From positions 1 through 64,000 of the forward strand of contig CALLUD010000013.1 in the NCBI GenBank assembly GCA_938011325.1: a stretch of DNA of 64,000 nt, given 5' to 3'. Made by a program: the position numbers and the translations under genes. Source of the DNA: an uncultured Spartobacteria bacterium. GTDB lineage: Bacteria; Verrucomicrobiota; Verrucomicrobiia; Chthoniobacterales; JAATET01. Of the stretch, positions 24,969-34,784 are shown piece by piece (the stretch's first letter is position 1; each line of letters opens with the position of its first letter). Below the pieces are notes generated by a model. The model was not told the DNA's origin and made no database searches. It was given only the letters and a program-made list of their open reading frames with translations.

Positions 24969-27900
24969 TCAGCCCGCCTTCTCCGGTTCGGCGGATGGCG
25001 GCGGATCGCGATGATCCTCCCCCTTCGAAGCAAACTTCTCGACGACGTAGAAGGTGACGGGAATCAGGAAAATGGCGATGAGTGTCGCGGCCAGCATTCC
25101 ACCAATGACCGCGGTTCCGAGAATGCGCCGGGAGACGGCGCCGGAACCCGTGGCAGTCCAGAGAGGCACGCAGCCGAGAATGAACGCAAACGCCGTCATG
25201 AGAATCGGCCGCAAGCGCAACCGCGCGCCGGCAAGCGCCGCATCCACGACGGACTTGCCCTTCTCGTATTCCATCTTCGCGAACTCCACGATGAGGATCG
25301 CGTTCTTCGCCGTGAGGCCGATCAGCATCACAAGACCGATCTGCGCGTAAACGTCGTTCTCGTAAAACGTGCTCTGGAAACGCCGGAGATTCAGCGCGAC
25401 GTAGGCGCCAAAGACGGCGATCGGCGTGCCGAGCAGCACGCTGAATGGCAGCGTCCAGCTCTCGTATTGCGCGGCGAGAATCAAAAACACGAAGAGCAGC
25501 GATAGCCCGAAGATGACGGCCGGCGACACGCCTTCCGCCGCCTGTTTCTCCTGGTAGGACATGCCGAAATAATCATAACCCATTTCCTCCGGCATCGTTT
25601 CGGCAAAGACCTCCTCGAGCGCCGCCATGCCCTGTCCACTGCTATAGCCGGGTGCCATCGTCGCATCGATCTGCGCGGAGCGATACATGTTGTAGCGCAT
25701 GGTAAACTCCGGCCCGGTGCGCGGTGTCACTTCCACGACCGAAGAAAGCGGCACAGCCTCGCCGTTCTTGTTTCGCACATAGAAGAGCCCCATCTGCTGA
25801 ATCTCCGTGCGGAACGGTCCGTCGGCGGCGAGATACACCTGCCATTGGAGGCCGAAGCGGTTGAAGTAATTGATCATCGTGCCGCCGAGAAACGCCTGCA
25901 GCGTCGTGTAAACGTCGCTGATGTCGACGCCCTGCTTCATCACCTTCTCGATGTTCACGTTCACGCCGAGCTGCGGCACGGACGGCAGGAGCGTCGTCGA
26001 GATGCGACTGAACTCGGGACGCTTCTGCGCGGCCTCGAGGAAGGTCTGCGTATTCTTGGCGAGAAACTCGACCGTGCTACCCGAGCGATCCTCGAGGATG
26101 AACGTCACCCCGCCCGACGTGCCGATGCCGGGAATCGCCGGCGGCGGAAACGCGAAACCCACTCCGCCCGGCACCTGCGAGAATGCGGCATTCAAATTTC
26201 GGAGGATTGACGGAATCTGCAGGTCCTTCGTCGTGCGCTTGTCCCAATCCGTAAGCCCGATGAAAAAGAACGCGCTGTAGGTCATCTGGACCTGGCTCAG
26301 CATGTTGAAGCCGACCACGGTCGTGCAGTGTTCGACGCCCGGCGTGGCCCGGATGAGCTTCTCCATTTGCGCAGCGACCTCGGAGGTGCGTTGCAGCGAT
26401 GAGGCCTCGGGCAATTGCACGAGACCGTAGAGATAGCCCTGGTCCTCGTTGGGCACGAATCCGGGCGGCAGCTTCCCGCCAAGGAAGACCGCCAATCCCG
26501 CGATGATCGCCAGGAAGATCAAGGAAAACGCCGACTTGCGAATCAGACGCGCGCAGGTGCCGACGTAACTGTCCGTGGCGCGTCCGAAGACCTTGTTGAA
26601 CCAGCGGAAAAACGCACCGAGCGGACCGCGGGCCTCCTTTCTCGGCTTCAAGAGCATCGCCGCGAGCGCCGGACTGAGGGTCAGCGCATTGAAGGCCGAC
26701 AACACGACCGAGACCGCGATGGTGACCGCAAATTGCTGATACAGCTCGCCCGTGATTCCCGGGATGAAGACCGTCGGGACGAACACCGCCGAAAGGATGA
26801 GCGCGATGGCCACCACGGGCCCCTGCACTTCCTCCATCGCCTTGAACGCAGCCTCCTTTGGCGACAAGCCGCGTTCGATGTGCGTTTCCACCGCCTCGAC
26901 GACCACGATGGCGTCGTCCACCACCAGACCAATCGCCAGCACGAGCCCGAAGAGCGAAAGGGTGTTGATCGAGAACCCGAGCATCGGGAACAGCGCAAAC
27001 GTGCCGATGAGCGACACGGGAACCGCCATGAGCGGGATGAGCGTGGCCCGCCAGCTCTGCAGGAAGACGAACACGACGATGATCACGAGGATCAGCGCCT
27101 CGATGAACGTTTTGACGATCTCCTCCATGCCCGCCTTCACGGCGAGGGTCGTGTCGAGCGCGACATCGTAGGTCAGTCCGTCCGGAAAGCGGTTCGACAG
27201 CCGCTGCATCATGTTGCGGCACTGCTGGGCGCAATCCAGTGCGTTTGAGCCGATTTGCTGGTTGATGACGATGATGGCCGATGGTTCGCTATTGAATCGG
27301 CCCTGGAGAAGATAGGTCTCCTCACCGAGCTCCACGCGGGCGACATCCTTGAGCCGAACGATCGAGCCATCCGGGTTCTCGCGGACGATGATGTTGCCAA
27401 ACTGCTCCTCGGTAACGAGGCGTCCCTGGGCGATCACCGAGTAGGTAAACTCCTGCCCCGGCGGCACCGGCGGGGCGCCAATCTGACCGGCAGGATTCAC
27501 CGTATTTTGCGTATTTACTGCGTTAACTACCTCATCGACAGTGATATCCAGCTTCGCAAGTTTATCGGGTTGAACCCAGAACCGCATTGCGTATTGCCCT
27601 GCGCCGTAAACGGTGACCTGCCCCACACCGGGCACGCGGGCAAGCTCGTTGGTGAGGTTGATGTAGGCGTAGTTCGCCAGAAAGCTGGCGTCAAATTTAC
27701 CACCCGGCGAGTAGAGCGCGAAGACGATGAGGGGCGAGGAGGCCGCCTGTTTGACGGTGATGCCGTAGTTGCGAACCGATGAAGGAAGCTGGGCGGTCGC
27801 CTGCCCCTGCTGCATCTGGGTGAGGATCTGGTCGGTCGTCGGCTCGGTATCGATGCCGAAGATGACGTTGAGGACCATCGACCCGTTGTTCGAGTTGATG

Positions 27901-28139
27901 GAATACATGTATTCCATGCCCTCGACGCCATTGACCTGCGACTCGATGGGGGTGGCGACGGATTCCTCGACCGTAAGCGCGTCCGCACCCACATACGTAG
28001 TGCTCACCTGAATCTGCGGGGGAACGATGTTCGGGAACTGCGAGACCGGCAGCCCGAGCATGCTGACGACGCCAAAGATCACGAGGATGATCGAAATCAC
28101 CATCGCGACGATCGGGCGATTGATGAAGAAACGGGACAT
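24969..28139 (-). CDS. RND efflux transporter permease (HAE1 family)
   Basis: 1056 aa inner-membrane pump of the AcrB/MexB type, complete with twelve membrane segments and two large periplasmic loops. It starts MSRFFINRPIVAMVISI. The proton-relay pair is in GLVVDDAIVVVEAVE and the partner Lys in LIGLTAKNAILIVEFAK. The segment PPGFVPNEDQGYLY is typical of HAE1. It should form a trimer exporting hydrophobic or amphiphilic compounds with the adaptor encoded immediately upstream. The two genes overlap by one base. No outer-membrane TolC-type gene follows, so a TolC homologue elsewhere is needed. Confidence 0.95.
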   Translation of the reverse strand: MSRFFINRPIVAMVISIILVIFGVVSMLGLPVSQFPNIVPPQIQVSTTYVGADALTVEESVATPIESQVNGVEGMEYMYSINSNNGSMVLNVIFGIDTEPTTDQILTQMQQGQATAQLPSSVRNYGITVKQAASSPLIVFALYSPGGKFDASFLANYAYINLTNELARVPGVGQVTVYGAGQYAMRFWVQPDKLAKLDITVDEVVNAVNTQNTVNPAGQIGAPPVPPGQEFTYSVIAQGRLVTEEQFGNIIVRENPDGSIVRLKDVARVELGEETYLLQGRFNSEPSAIIVINQQIGSNALDCAQQCRNMMQRLSNRFPDGLTYDVALDTTLAVKAGMEEIVKTFIEALILVIIVVFVFLQSWRATLIPLMAVPVSLIGTFALFPMLGFSINTLSLFGLVLAIGLVVDDAIVVVEAVETHIERGLSPKEAAFKAMEEVQGPVVAIALILSAVFVPTVFIPGITGELYQQFAVTIAVSVVLSAFNALTLSPALAAMLLKPRKEARGPLGAFFRWFNKVFGRATDSYVGTCARLIRKSAFSLIFLAIIAGLAVFLGGKLPPGFVPNEDQGYLYGLVQLPEASSLQRTSEVAAQMEKLIRATPGVEHCTTVVGFNMLSQVQMTYSAFFFIGLTDWDKRTTKDLQIPSILRNLNAAFSQVPGGVGFAFPPPAIPGIGTSGGVTFILEDRSGSTVEFLAKNTQTFLEAAQKRPEFSRISTTLLPSVPQLGVNVNIEKVMKQGVDISDVYTTLQAFLGGTMINYFNRFGLQWQVYLAADGPFRTEIQQMGLFYVRNKNGEAVPLSSVVEVTPRTGPEFTMRYNMYRSAQIDATMAPGYSSGQGMAALEEVFAETMPEEMGYDYFGMSYQEKQAAEGVSPAVIFGLSLLFVFLILAAQYESWTLPFSVLLGTPIAVFGAYVALNLRRFQSTFYENDVYAQIGLVMLIGLTAKNAILIVEFAKMEYEKGKSVVDAALAGARLRLRPILMTAFAFILGCVPLWTATGSGAVSRRILGTAVIGGMLAATLIAIFLIPVTFYVVEKFASKGEDHRDPPPSAEPEKAG

Positions 28140-29380
28140 CAGTCCTTCGTGACAGGGGTGGGAGTCGGAGTGGCATCCGCCTCGGGATCGGAGGCAATCT
28201 CCTGCGGATCCTCCTTGTAGGGCTGTGGATTAACCAGAGTTCCCTGTTTCACTTTCTGCGTGCCCTCGATGATCACCCGGTCCCCCGCTTCGAGGCCCTT
28301 GAGCACGATCTGGTCGCTGCCGGTGGTCGGACCGAGGGTCACCTCGCGAATATCCACCTTGTTCTGCGCATCCACCACGGCGAGCATTGGGATTCCCTGG
28401 AGATCGATGACGGCGCGCTGGGGAATCACCATCACACCTTTGTCGATGCGCGTCACGGCGGTCACGAGGCCGAACTGCCCTGGTCGCAGCAGATTGCCCG
28501 AGTTCGGGAACAAGCCCTCCATGAGCAACGATCCGGTGTCCATGCTCACCGTGTTATCGACACTGGTGAGCTTCCCCTTCTCCGGATACAGCTCGCCGTT
28601 TGCCAGTTGCAGTGTCAGTTCCAGATTCGGCCCGCCGGCCTGTTTGCCGACCGGTGACTTCGACGGATCATCAAAGAATTGCGAGATGAATCGCACGTAA
28701 TCCTGCTCGGGCACGGCGAATTTCACCTTGATCGGATCCACCTTCACCACCGTCGCGAGCACGCCGCTCGAGGGGCCGACCAGATCGCCAACCTGCACCG
28801 TCGCGATGCTCGCGAGGCCCGAGACCGGCGCGACGATTTTTGTGAAGTTCAAATTCAGCTGCGCCTGTTCGACCTGGGCCGCCGCGGCGTCGTAGGCCGC
28901 CTTGCTCGCCTCGTAGGTCTGCATCTGGTCATCGTATTGCTGCTGGCTGATGACCTGCTTCGCATAAAGCTCGGTCGAGCGCTTGGCATTCAATTCCTCC
29001 GCCGTGAGCTTTGCCTGGGCCTGCGCCAGGGTCGCCTTCGCCTGATCCAGCGTCGCCTGGAATGTCCGCGGATCGATCTGGAACATCACCTCTCCGGCCT
29101 GCACGTAGGCGCCGTTTCGATAGAGCTGCGACTGCAGGTAGCCGGAAACCTGCGCGCGAATCTCGGCATTCACATCCGCCACCAGCGACGCGACCCATGT
29201 CTGCGTGATGGGAACATCCTGCGGTTGCACCTCCATGACCTCCACCAACGGCGGCGGGGGCGCCTGAGGTTTTGGTTTCTCGCATCCGACAAAAGCCGCC
29301 ATCAACGCGGTCGCGGTCGTCGTGAACATCAATGTTGGCGCCCTGAAAACGCGCCGGGGGTGGCCGGTTGCCGCTTGCAC
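28139..29380 (-). CDS. periplasmic adaptor (membrane fusion) protein of the RND pump
   Basis: About 413 aa from GTG 29380. The start is chosen because it yields a proper signal sequence: basic HPRRVFR, then a hydrophobic stretch ending FVGC, a plausible lipobox. ATG 29329 is the alternative, and an open extension to 29509 lacks support. Family segments are WVASLVADVNAEIRAQVSGYL (lipoyl half), a coiled-coil hairpin rich in AQAKLTAEE and QVEQAQLN, and the second lipoyl half IVAPVSGLASIATVQVGD. The beta-barrel and membrane-proximal domains end near VIIEGTQKVKQGT. It bridges the pump to an outer-membrane channel. It is transcribed with the pump and divergent from the EAL gene. Confidence 0.9.
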   Translation of the reverse strand: MQAATGHPRRVFRAPTLMFTTTATALMAAFVGCEKPKPQAPPPPLVEVMEVQPQDVPITQTWVASLVADVNAEIRAQVSGYLQSQLYRNGAYVQAGEVMFQIDPRTFQATLDQAKATLAQAQAKLTAEELNAKRSTELYAKQVISQQQYDDQMQTYEASKAAYDAAAAQVEQAQLNLNFTKIVAPVSGLASIATVQVGDLVGPSSGVLATVVKVDPIKVKFAVPEQDYVRFISQFFDDPSKSPVGKQAGGPNLELTLQLANGELYPEKGKLTSVDNTVSMDTGSLLMEGLFPNSGNLLRPGQFGLVTAVTRIDKGVMVIPQRAVIDLQGIPMLAVVDAQNKVDIREVTLGPTTGSDQIVLKGLEAGDRVIIEGTQKVKQGTLVNPQPYKEDPQEIASDPEADATPTPTPVTKD

Positions 29381-29470
29381 GCTGAATCCCTTAACAACCG
29401 GTTGGGACTTCGGGAATGAAAAAGAGAAACGCTTGCCCTCGCGCAAGCCGGTTTCAAGCGGTCTTTTGCA

Positions 29471-29499
29471 TTGGCACGCACTTTGCCGCCTTGCATAAT
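29471..29499 (+). promoter_or_regulatory. promoter-like sequence before the EAL gene
   Basis: TTGGCA (29471-29476), a 17-base spacer and CATAAT (29494-29499), each matching consensus in five of six positions. The predicted start near 29506 is six bases before the ATG at 29512, leaving no space for a Shine-Dalgarno sequence. It lies in the divergent gap between the pump adaptor and EAL genes. Confidence 0.5.
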
Positions 29500-29511
29500 G
29501 CCCGCTCATCC

Positions 29512-31149
29512 ATGCGGAATCGCACAGCCATCCGCCTTTTGTATGTGCTTGCGGTCCTCGCCGGCATTGTTCCTCCCATCCTTTTCCTCGCCTACGCCTT
29601 CCGGCAAAGCGCAGCGCAGGTCGAGCGGGAGATGGACTTTGTGGGCGCCGGCACCGTTGTGCGCAGTGAATCGGTCGTCGACACCGTCGCGAGCACGCTG
29701 CGAAAAGTGGCCACGATCACGCAGGGCAACATCGACGAGTCCACGATCACCACGCTGCGTCAGGCGGTGTTTCTCGATCGCTATGTGCAGGCGATCGGCA
29801 TTCGCAACGGCGACAAGCTTGTCTGCACGAGTGAACATTCGCTGATCACCGAAGTGGTCGATTCCACGGCGGGCCAGCTCCCGCCAAAAGGCAGTTTCAA
29901 AATTGCCGGCCCCGTGGATCGCGATTTTCCGGGCCGCTCGATGGTGCTGCTCTATGCGTTCGACGAAGATCGCGCAATCGAGGGTCTGGTGAATCCGCAG
30001 ATCTTCACCGAGTTCTTCGATCACTATGCGCTGGAGTCCAATTGCCGCGTGTTCGTTTATTTCGCCGGCAATGCCATCGCGAGTTTCGGCGCGGAGGGAT
30101 TGACCGTTCCCAACGGCGTGAACCTGGACTCCGACGAATCCCTGCAATGGATCGGCAACCGGCTCGTGCATATCGCGCGCTCCGACAAATATCCGATCTA
30201 CACGATCACCGTCGCCAACTCGTCGCTCGTGATGTCGCGCTGGACGCGCAGTGCCACGGAGTTTGCAATCGCGGGCATTCTTGTCTCGGCGCTGCTTGCA
30301 TGGCTGGTGATTCGCGTCGCCCAGCGCACGCAATCCCTCGAAGCCGACCTCCGCGAGGCCGTGCGCTATCACGAGCTCGAGGTGCATTATCAGCCGATCG
30401 TCGATCTCGAGACGGGGCGCTGCAAAGGCGCGGAAGCTCTCATGCGCTGGCGGCATCCGCGCCGCGGCATGATTCCCGCGGCCGAGTTCATCGACGTCGC
30501 CGAGCGCACGGGCCTCATTGTGCCAATGACGGAGGTGCTCCTGCACCGGATCGCCAGGGAGTTTGCCCCGTTGCTCGAGGACAATCCCGACATGACGATT
30601 GGAATCAATCTCGCACCACAGCATTTCGTCACCACGACGATCATCGATTCCGTAAAACGGACGCTCGGCCGCTGCATTCCACCGGAGCAGATCGTTTTCG
30701 AAATCACCGAGCGCGGACTCGTCGCGGAGGAAGACTCGATCGCGCACACGGTCATGACCGGCCTGAGCGCAAGCGGCGCAAAACTCGCCGTGGACGACTT
30801 CGGCACCGGCTATTCGAGTTTGAGCTACCTGCAGCGTTTCCCGCTGGATTTTCTCAAGATCGACAAGGCGTTCGTCGACGGCATCGAGTCGGAAACGACC
30901 AGCTCCGGACTCGTCGATCAAATCATCCGCATCGCCGACTCGCTGAACATGGCGGTCGTCGCCGAGGGCGTCGAGCATGCCTGCCAGGCGGTCTATTTGA
31001 AAAACCATGGCGTGCGCCTCGCGCAGGGCTGGCACTTCGGCAAGCCGATGCCCATCGACGAATTCCGAAAATTCGTGCTCACGCGAAACTCGCCGACCAC
31101 ACGCGTGCCGCAGAAGACCGACCCGGCCGTCGCGACTCCGAGAACCTAG
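29512..31149 (+). CDS. membrane c-di-GMP phosphodiesterase with CSS-like sensor and EAL domain
   Basis: 545 aa. Two membrane helices (residues about 5-28 and near 245-265) flank a periplasmic domain with a Cys-containing LVCTSEHS segment. That resembles CSS-motif sensors, whose redox-active Cys controls such enzymes. The C-terminal EAL domain looks active: AEALMRWRHP (EAL Glu), GINLAPQHF (metal Asn), FEITERGL, DDFGTGYSSLSYL, FLKIDKAFV (Lys), VAEGVEH and the loop Gln in AQGWHFGKP. There is no GGDEF domain. The start at 29512 is chosen over an open extension to 29416 because the first helix follows directly. It probably lowers c-di-GMP in response to an envelope signal. Confidence 0.9.
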   Translation: MRNRTAIRLLYVLAVLAGIVPPILFLAYAFRQSAAQVEREMDFVGAGTVVRSESVVDTVASTLRKVATITQGNIDESTITTLRQAVFLDRYVQAIGIRNGDKLVCTSEHSLITEVVDSTAGQLPPKGSFKIAGPVDRDFPGRSMVLLYAFDEDRAIEGLVNPQIFTEFFDHYALESNCRVFVYFAGNAIASFGAEGLTVPNGVNLDSDESLQWIGNRLVHIARSDKYPIYTITVANSSLVMSRWTRSATEFAIAGILVSALLAWLVIRVAQRTQSLEADLREAVRYHELEVHYQPIVDLETGRCKGAEALMRWRHPRRGMIPAAEFIDVAERTGLIVPMTEVLLHRIAREFAPLLEDNPDMTIGINLAPQHFVTTTIIDSVKRTLGRCIPPEQIVFEITERGLVAEEDSIAHTVMTGLSASGAKLAVDDFGTGYSSLSYLQRFPLDFLKIDKAFVDGIESETTSSGLVDQIIRIADSLNMAVVAEGVEHACQAVYLKNHGVRLAQGWHFGKPMPIDEFRKFVLTRNSPTTRVPQKTDPAVATPRT

Positions 31150-32531
31150 ACGAATTTCCCGGGATTCAGGATTGCCTGCGGGTCCACGGCGTTCTTGATG
31201 GCCGCGTGAAGCGCGCGGCCTTCCGCCGGCACAGCCTGGTCCCACCAGCGAAGTTTGGCGAGGCCGACTCCGTGTTCGCCCGTGATTGCTCCGCCCCACT
31301 CCAGCACCTTCGCAAAAAGCTCATCGAGCACCCGCTCCACCGCGTCGTGAACTTCGGGCTTCCCGTAATCCGCGGCCATGACGTTCACGTGGATGTTGCC
31401 ATCACCGGCATGGCCGAAGCACGCGACGGGAAATCCCGATCGTTTCTCGAGCTTGCGGCAGAACGCGACGAGATCGACGAGACGTCCGCGTGGCACCACG
31501 ATGTCTTCGTTCAATTTTGTGAGCCCAGTGGCTTTCAGCGAGTTCGAGAAATTTCGCCGCAACTGCCAGAGCGCCTCACACGCAGCCTCGTCGAAGGCCA
31601 GGTCGATCTGCGTTGCGCCCATCTCCTTCAACACTTTCGAGATCGCGCGTGTCTCCGACTTCACGCTTTCAAGTTGTCCATCAAGCTCGATGAGCACATG
31701 TGCGTCGCCGGGAGGAATGTTCGCCTCGGGGAAGCAGGCGCGCCCGGCCTCGAGCGTGAATCGATCCGCCACTTCCATCACCGCCGGAAGATGCCCGCGC
31801 TGGAACACGGCCTGTATCGCCGCCGCCGCCGCACGCATGGAACGAAACCCGGCGGAAAGGACATTGCGCGCGGGCGGGTGCGGCAGCAGACGCAGCGTCG
31901 CCTCCGTGACGATCCCGAGCAATCCCTCCGAGCCGACGAAAAGACCCGTGAGGTCGAACCCCGTCTTGTTCTTGTGGACGCGGCCACCGGTGCGCACGAC
32001 CGTTCCATCCGCCAGCACGACCTCCAGTCCGAGAACGTAATTCCGCGTGACGCCGTATTTGAGACAGCGCGGACCACCGGCATTCGTCGCGATGTTTCCG
32101 CCGATGCTGCAGTCCTTCAAACTGGCGGGATCGGGCGGATAGAACAGCCCCCTGCGCCGCGCCCGCTCCTGCAACGCTCCGGTGATCACACCCGGTTGCA
32201 CGCGGGCGACAAAATCCTTCGGATGAATTTCGAGAATTTTGTTCATCCGCATCATGTTGATCACGATGCCGCCCCGCTCCGGCACACATCCGCCGACGTA
32301 TCCATAGCCCGCGCCGCGCGTCGTTACGGGAATCCCGAGACTGCTGGCGATGCGCATCACGGCCGCCACATCCGCTGTTGAACCGGGGAAAATCACGCCC
32401 TCCGGCCGGCGCGCCGCGAACCACTTGTCACCCGCGGCCTGCTCCAACGCCGCGGCATCCGTCCGCACCGCATCCGCGCCAATGGCATTCCGCAACTTGC
32501 GAAGGGCCGTCGCCCATGCACGATCTTTCAT
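31146..32531 (-). CDS. FAD-linked oxidase, GlcD/D-lactate dehydrogenase type
   Basis: 461 aa from ATG 32531; ten extra in-frame codons upstream are not conserved-looking. The FAD-binding PCMH domain shows TTRGAGYGYVGGCVPERGG, CSIGGNIATNAGGPRCLKYG and VGSEGLLGIVTEATLR. The C-terminal oxidase domain has CFGHAGDGNIHVNV and GEHGVGLAKLRWW. Such enzymes oxidise glycolate, D-lactate or similar 2-hydroxyacids and pass electrons to the respiratory chain or an iron-sulfur partner. No GlcE or GlcF gene is adjacent. Its stop overlaps the end of the convergent EAL gene by four bases. Confidence 0.9.
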   Translation of the reverse strand: MKDRAWATALRKLRNAIGADAVRTDAAALEQAAGDKWFAARRPEGVIFPGSTADVAAVMRIASSLGIPVTTRGAGYGYVGGCVPERGGIVINMMRMNKILEIHPKDFVARVQPGVITGALQERARRRGLFYPPDPASLKDCSIGGNIATNAGGPRCLKYGVTRNYVLGLEVVLADGTVVRTGGRVHKNKTGFDLTGLFVGSEGLLGIVTEATLRLLPHPPARNVLSAGFRSMRAAAAAIQAVFQRGHLPAVMEVADRFTLEAGRACFPEANIPPGDAHVLIELDGQLESVKSETRAISKVLKEMGATQIDLAFDEAACEALWQLRRNFSNSLKATGLTKLNEDIVVPRGRLVDLVAFCRKLEKRSGFPVACFGHAGDGNIHVNVMAADYGKPEVHDAVERVLDELFAKVLEWGGAITGEHGVGLAKLRWWDQAVPAEGRALHAAIKNAVDPQAILNPGKFV

Positions 32532-32663
32532 GGACAGCAGACTTCCCCGTGCGCAGGACATGTTGTCACGAAAAAATCGTCAGGCCTTTGGTGAAACTCA
32601 GCGTTTCCGGGCGGGTTATTTGTTGAACGGCGAATCCCCGGTGCCAACATCCCGCCACCCCTT

Positions 32664-34148
32664 ATGAAGTCCCGCTCCTCCATCTCGAATCCCCGCCTGT
32701 CATGGACACGCCTTGGACACGCGCTGCTCCTCGCGATGATTGGGATTCCGACGGCTCTCGTTGCGCAACAGGAACCTGCCGCAGAACTCACGATGCAGGA
32801 CGTGGCCGCGAACCGCTTGCTCTGGCCGCCGCAGGTTCAACTCACGAGGCCGCTCACTCTTCCCATCGTTGTCAACGGAAAGACCGTCGGAAATGCAAAC
32901 CACGCCGCAGGCGTGTCGTTCCGCGTCGTCCGGGTGTCCGAAGATTCGGTCGAGGTTTCCCTGCAAGGCACGAACACGACGATTCCGGCGGACGCCACAA
33001 ACGTGCTCGAACTCGCCCGCGAGCGACAGCAGAAGATTCTCTCCCGCCCCACACCTCCTCCCCAGGTCGCCGCCACCCCCAGGCCCACCCCGGAGCCCAC
33101 CCCCGAAGCCGCAGCATCCGGAAAGTATCTCGCCATGGCGCAGGAGGTCATGGCGGACATCCAGAATCGTTTCTACGACGCGGGCGCCGGGCTCTACCGA
33201 GCCAAGGAGGACGGCGATCACGACATGATGTGGGGCAATGGCGTGATGTTCTCCGCCGTCGTCGCGGCGGCGCGTCATGATCCGGGCAAATACCGCAACG
33301 TGATGATCAAGTTCTTCGAGGCGATGGACGCCTACTGGGACACGAAGGTGAAGATTCCCGGCTACGAGCCCGCGAAGACCGCCGGCGGCGGGAACGACAA
33401 ATACTACGACGACAACGCGTGGATGGTCATCACGTTCATGGAAGCCTATGCACTGACGAACCAGCCGCGATTCAAGCGCCGTGCCGAGGAGACGCTGGAA
33501 TTTGTTCTCAGCGGCTGGGACGACAAGCTCGGTGGCGGCATCTACTGGCACGAGCAGCACAAGGGAAATGGCAAGAACACCTGCTCGAACGGCCCCGCCG
33601 CCGTCGGCTGCCTCGCCCTCGCGCCCTACCAGACCGCGGCGAAGTCGAAGGAACTCATCGACTGGGCAAAGCGGATCGTCGAGTGGACGACGAAAACGTT
33701 CCAAGGGTCGAACGGGCTGTTCGGCGATTCCATCAATGTCGAGACGAAGGAAAAGAACATGGGGCAGCTCACCTACAATTCCGGGTTGATGCTGCGCGCG
33801 AACCTCGGCCTGTATCGCCAGACCGGAGATCGTGCCTACCTGCGGGCCGCGCAGAAGATCGGCGAGGCCGGGAGGCATTTCCTGAACGATCACGGCGTCT
33901 ACCGCGACGTGCCGAAGTTCTCGCACCTCATGATCGAGGCCGACCTCGAACTCTATCGCGAGACGAAGGATCGTTATCTCATCAAGCGGGCCCGCGACAA
34001 CGCGGACGCACTTTACGAAAAGTGGAAGACGGATCCTCCGGAGGAAATGATCGAGAATGCCGCAATCGCGCGCACCTTATGGCTGATGGCTGACATGGAG
34101 ACGGACGTCGGGCGCAAGTTTCACGCGCAGGTCGAGAAGAAGCGCTGA
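32664..34148 (+). CDS. secreted GH76-like glycoside hydrolase
   Basis: 494 aa. A signal peptide (LGHALLLAMIGIPTALVAQ) is followed by a small beta domain, a Pro-rich linker (residues about 130-152, TPRPTPEPTPE) and an alpha/alpha-barrel from about 155. DMMWGNGVMFSAVV and KYYDDNAWMVITFMEAY contain the paired Asp residues expected of the GH76 active site. GH76 enzymes cut alpha-1,6-mannan; specificity here is an inference. The linker DNA is CCC/ACC-rich and repetitive. A weak TTGAAC/CAACAT promoter-like pair lies within 41 bases of the ATG. Confidence 0.82.
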   Translation: MKSRSSISNPRLSWTRLGHALLLAMIGIPTALVAQQEPAAELTMQDVAANRLLWPPQVQLTRPLTLPIVVNGKTVGNANHAAGVSFRVVRVSEDSVEVSLQGTNTTIPADATNVLELARERQQKILSRPTPPPQVAATPRPTPEPTPEAAASGKYLAMAQEVMADIQNRFYDAGAGLYRAKEDGDHDMMWGNGVMFSAVVAAARHDPGKYRNVMIKFFEAMDAYWDTKVKIPGYEPAKTAGGGNDKYYDDNAWMVITFMEAYALTNQPRFKRRAEETLEFVLSGWDDKLGGGIYWHEQHKGNGKNTCSNGPAAVGCLALAPYQTAAKSKELIDWAKRIVEWTTKTFQGSNGLFGDSINVETKEKNMGQLTYNSGLMLRANLGLYRQTGDRAYLRAAQKIGEAGRHFLNDHGVYRDVPKFSHLMIEADLELYRETKDRYLIKRARDNADALYEKWKTDPPEEMIENAAIARTLWLMADMETDVGRKFHAQVEKKR

Positions 34149-34152
34149 CGGA

Positions 34153-34737
34153 TCAGACGCGGCTCGAGGGGGAATTGGCGCGCCACTCCGCGATGCGGCG
34201 CACGGTGAAGTCGTAAAGCTTTCCGCCGAGAAAGTGACTGAATGCCGCGACGATGGCGCCCATGACGGTTCCACCGAGCATGAGGACGACCGGCGCGGCC
34301 TTGAGAATCTCCATCCAGGTCATTTCGTGGACCTGCTCGATAATCCCCGGCCTGCCGAGCAGGAAGGAGCCGATCACGAGCTGCGCATAGAGGAATGGAG
34401 CGAAGGTGAAGGGATTCGTGATCCAGCAACCGGCGATCGCGACCGGAATGTTTGCCCGCAGCAGAATGGCGATCATCACGGCTGGCAGACTCTGCAGTGG
34501 AATCGGGATCTGCGAGAAGAAGCCGCCGATCGCGAGGCCCAGCGCGACGCCCTGCCGGTCGAAGTGCCACAAATGCGGATCGAGCAGTCGATCGCCGAAC
34601 GTGCGATGCAGCCACGAACCGCGCATGTGTTTTACACGCGGGAGATGTCGGAGATACTTCCCGACGGGACTGCGGCGCCACAAATGAGGTTTCACGGAAT
34701 CGCTACGAGAAACTGACTGCCACCAAAGCGCAACCAC
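34153..34737 (-). CDS. DUF2062 membrane protein
   Basis: 194 aa with a basic N-terminus and about three membrane segments. LALGLAIGGFFSQIPIPLQSLPAVMIAILLR-type helices and the strongly conserved ITNPFTFAPFLYA motif identify DUF2062, a family of unknown function that sometimes sits beside polysaccharide or lipid genes. The true start may be one of the later in-frame codons. It is convergent with the GH76 gene (four-base gap) and divergent from the P-II gene. Confidence 0.82.
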   Translation of the reverse strand: MVALWWQSVSRSDSVKPHLWRRSPVGKYLRHLPRVKHMRGSWLHRTFGDRLLDPHLWHFDRQGVALGLAIGGFFSQIPIPLQSLPAVMIAILLRANIPVAIAGCWITNPFTFAPFLYAQLVIGSFLLGRPGIIEQVHEMTWMEILKAAPVVLMLGGTVMGAIVAAFSHFLGGKLYDFTVRRIAEWRANSPSSRV

Positions 34738-34784
34738 GATGTCCGCTTGCCACCCTTCGGGCTTTTCGGTAACTACTTCGCAAC

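Noticed and set aside
26415..27248. 277-codon plus-strand frame opposite the RND pump
   Set aside because: Asp/Arg/Glu/His-rich shadow of the pump coding frame, with no motif or ribosome binding site.
29506..31299. 597-codon minus-strand frame opposite the EAL gene
   Set aside because: Shadow frame with biased His/Arg/Asp composition. The EAL protein on the other strand has all catalytic motifs.
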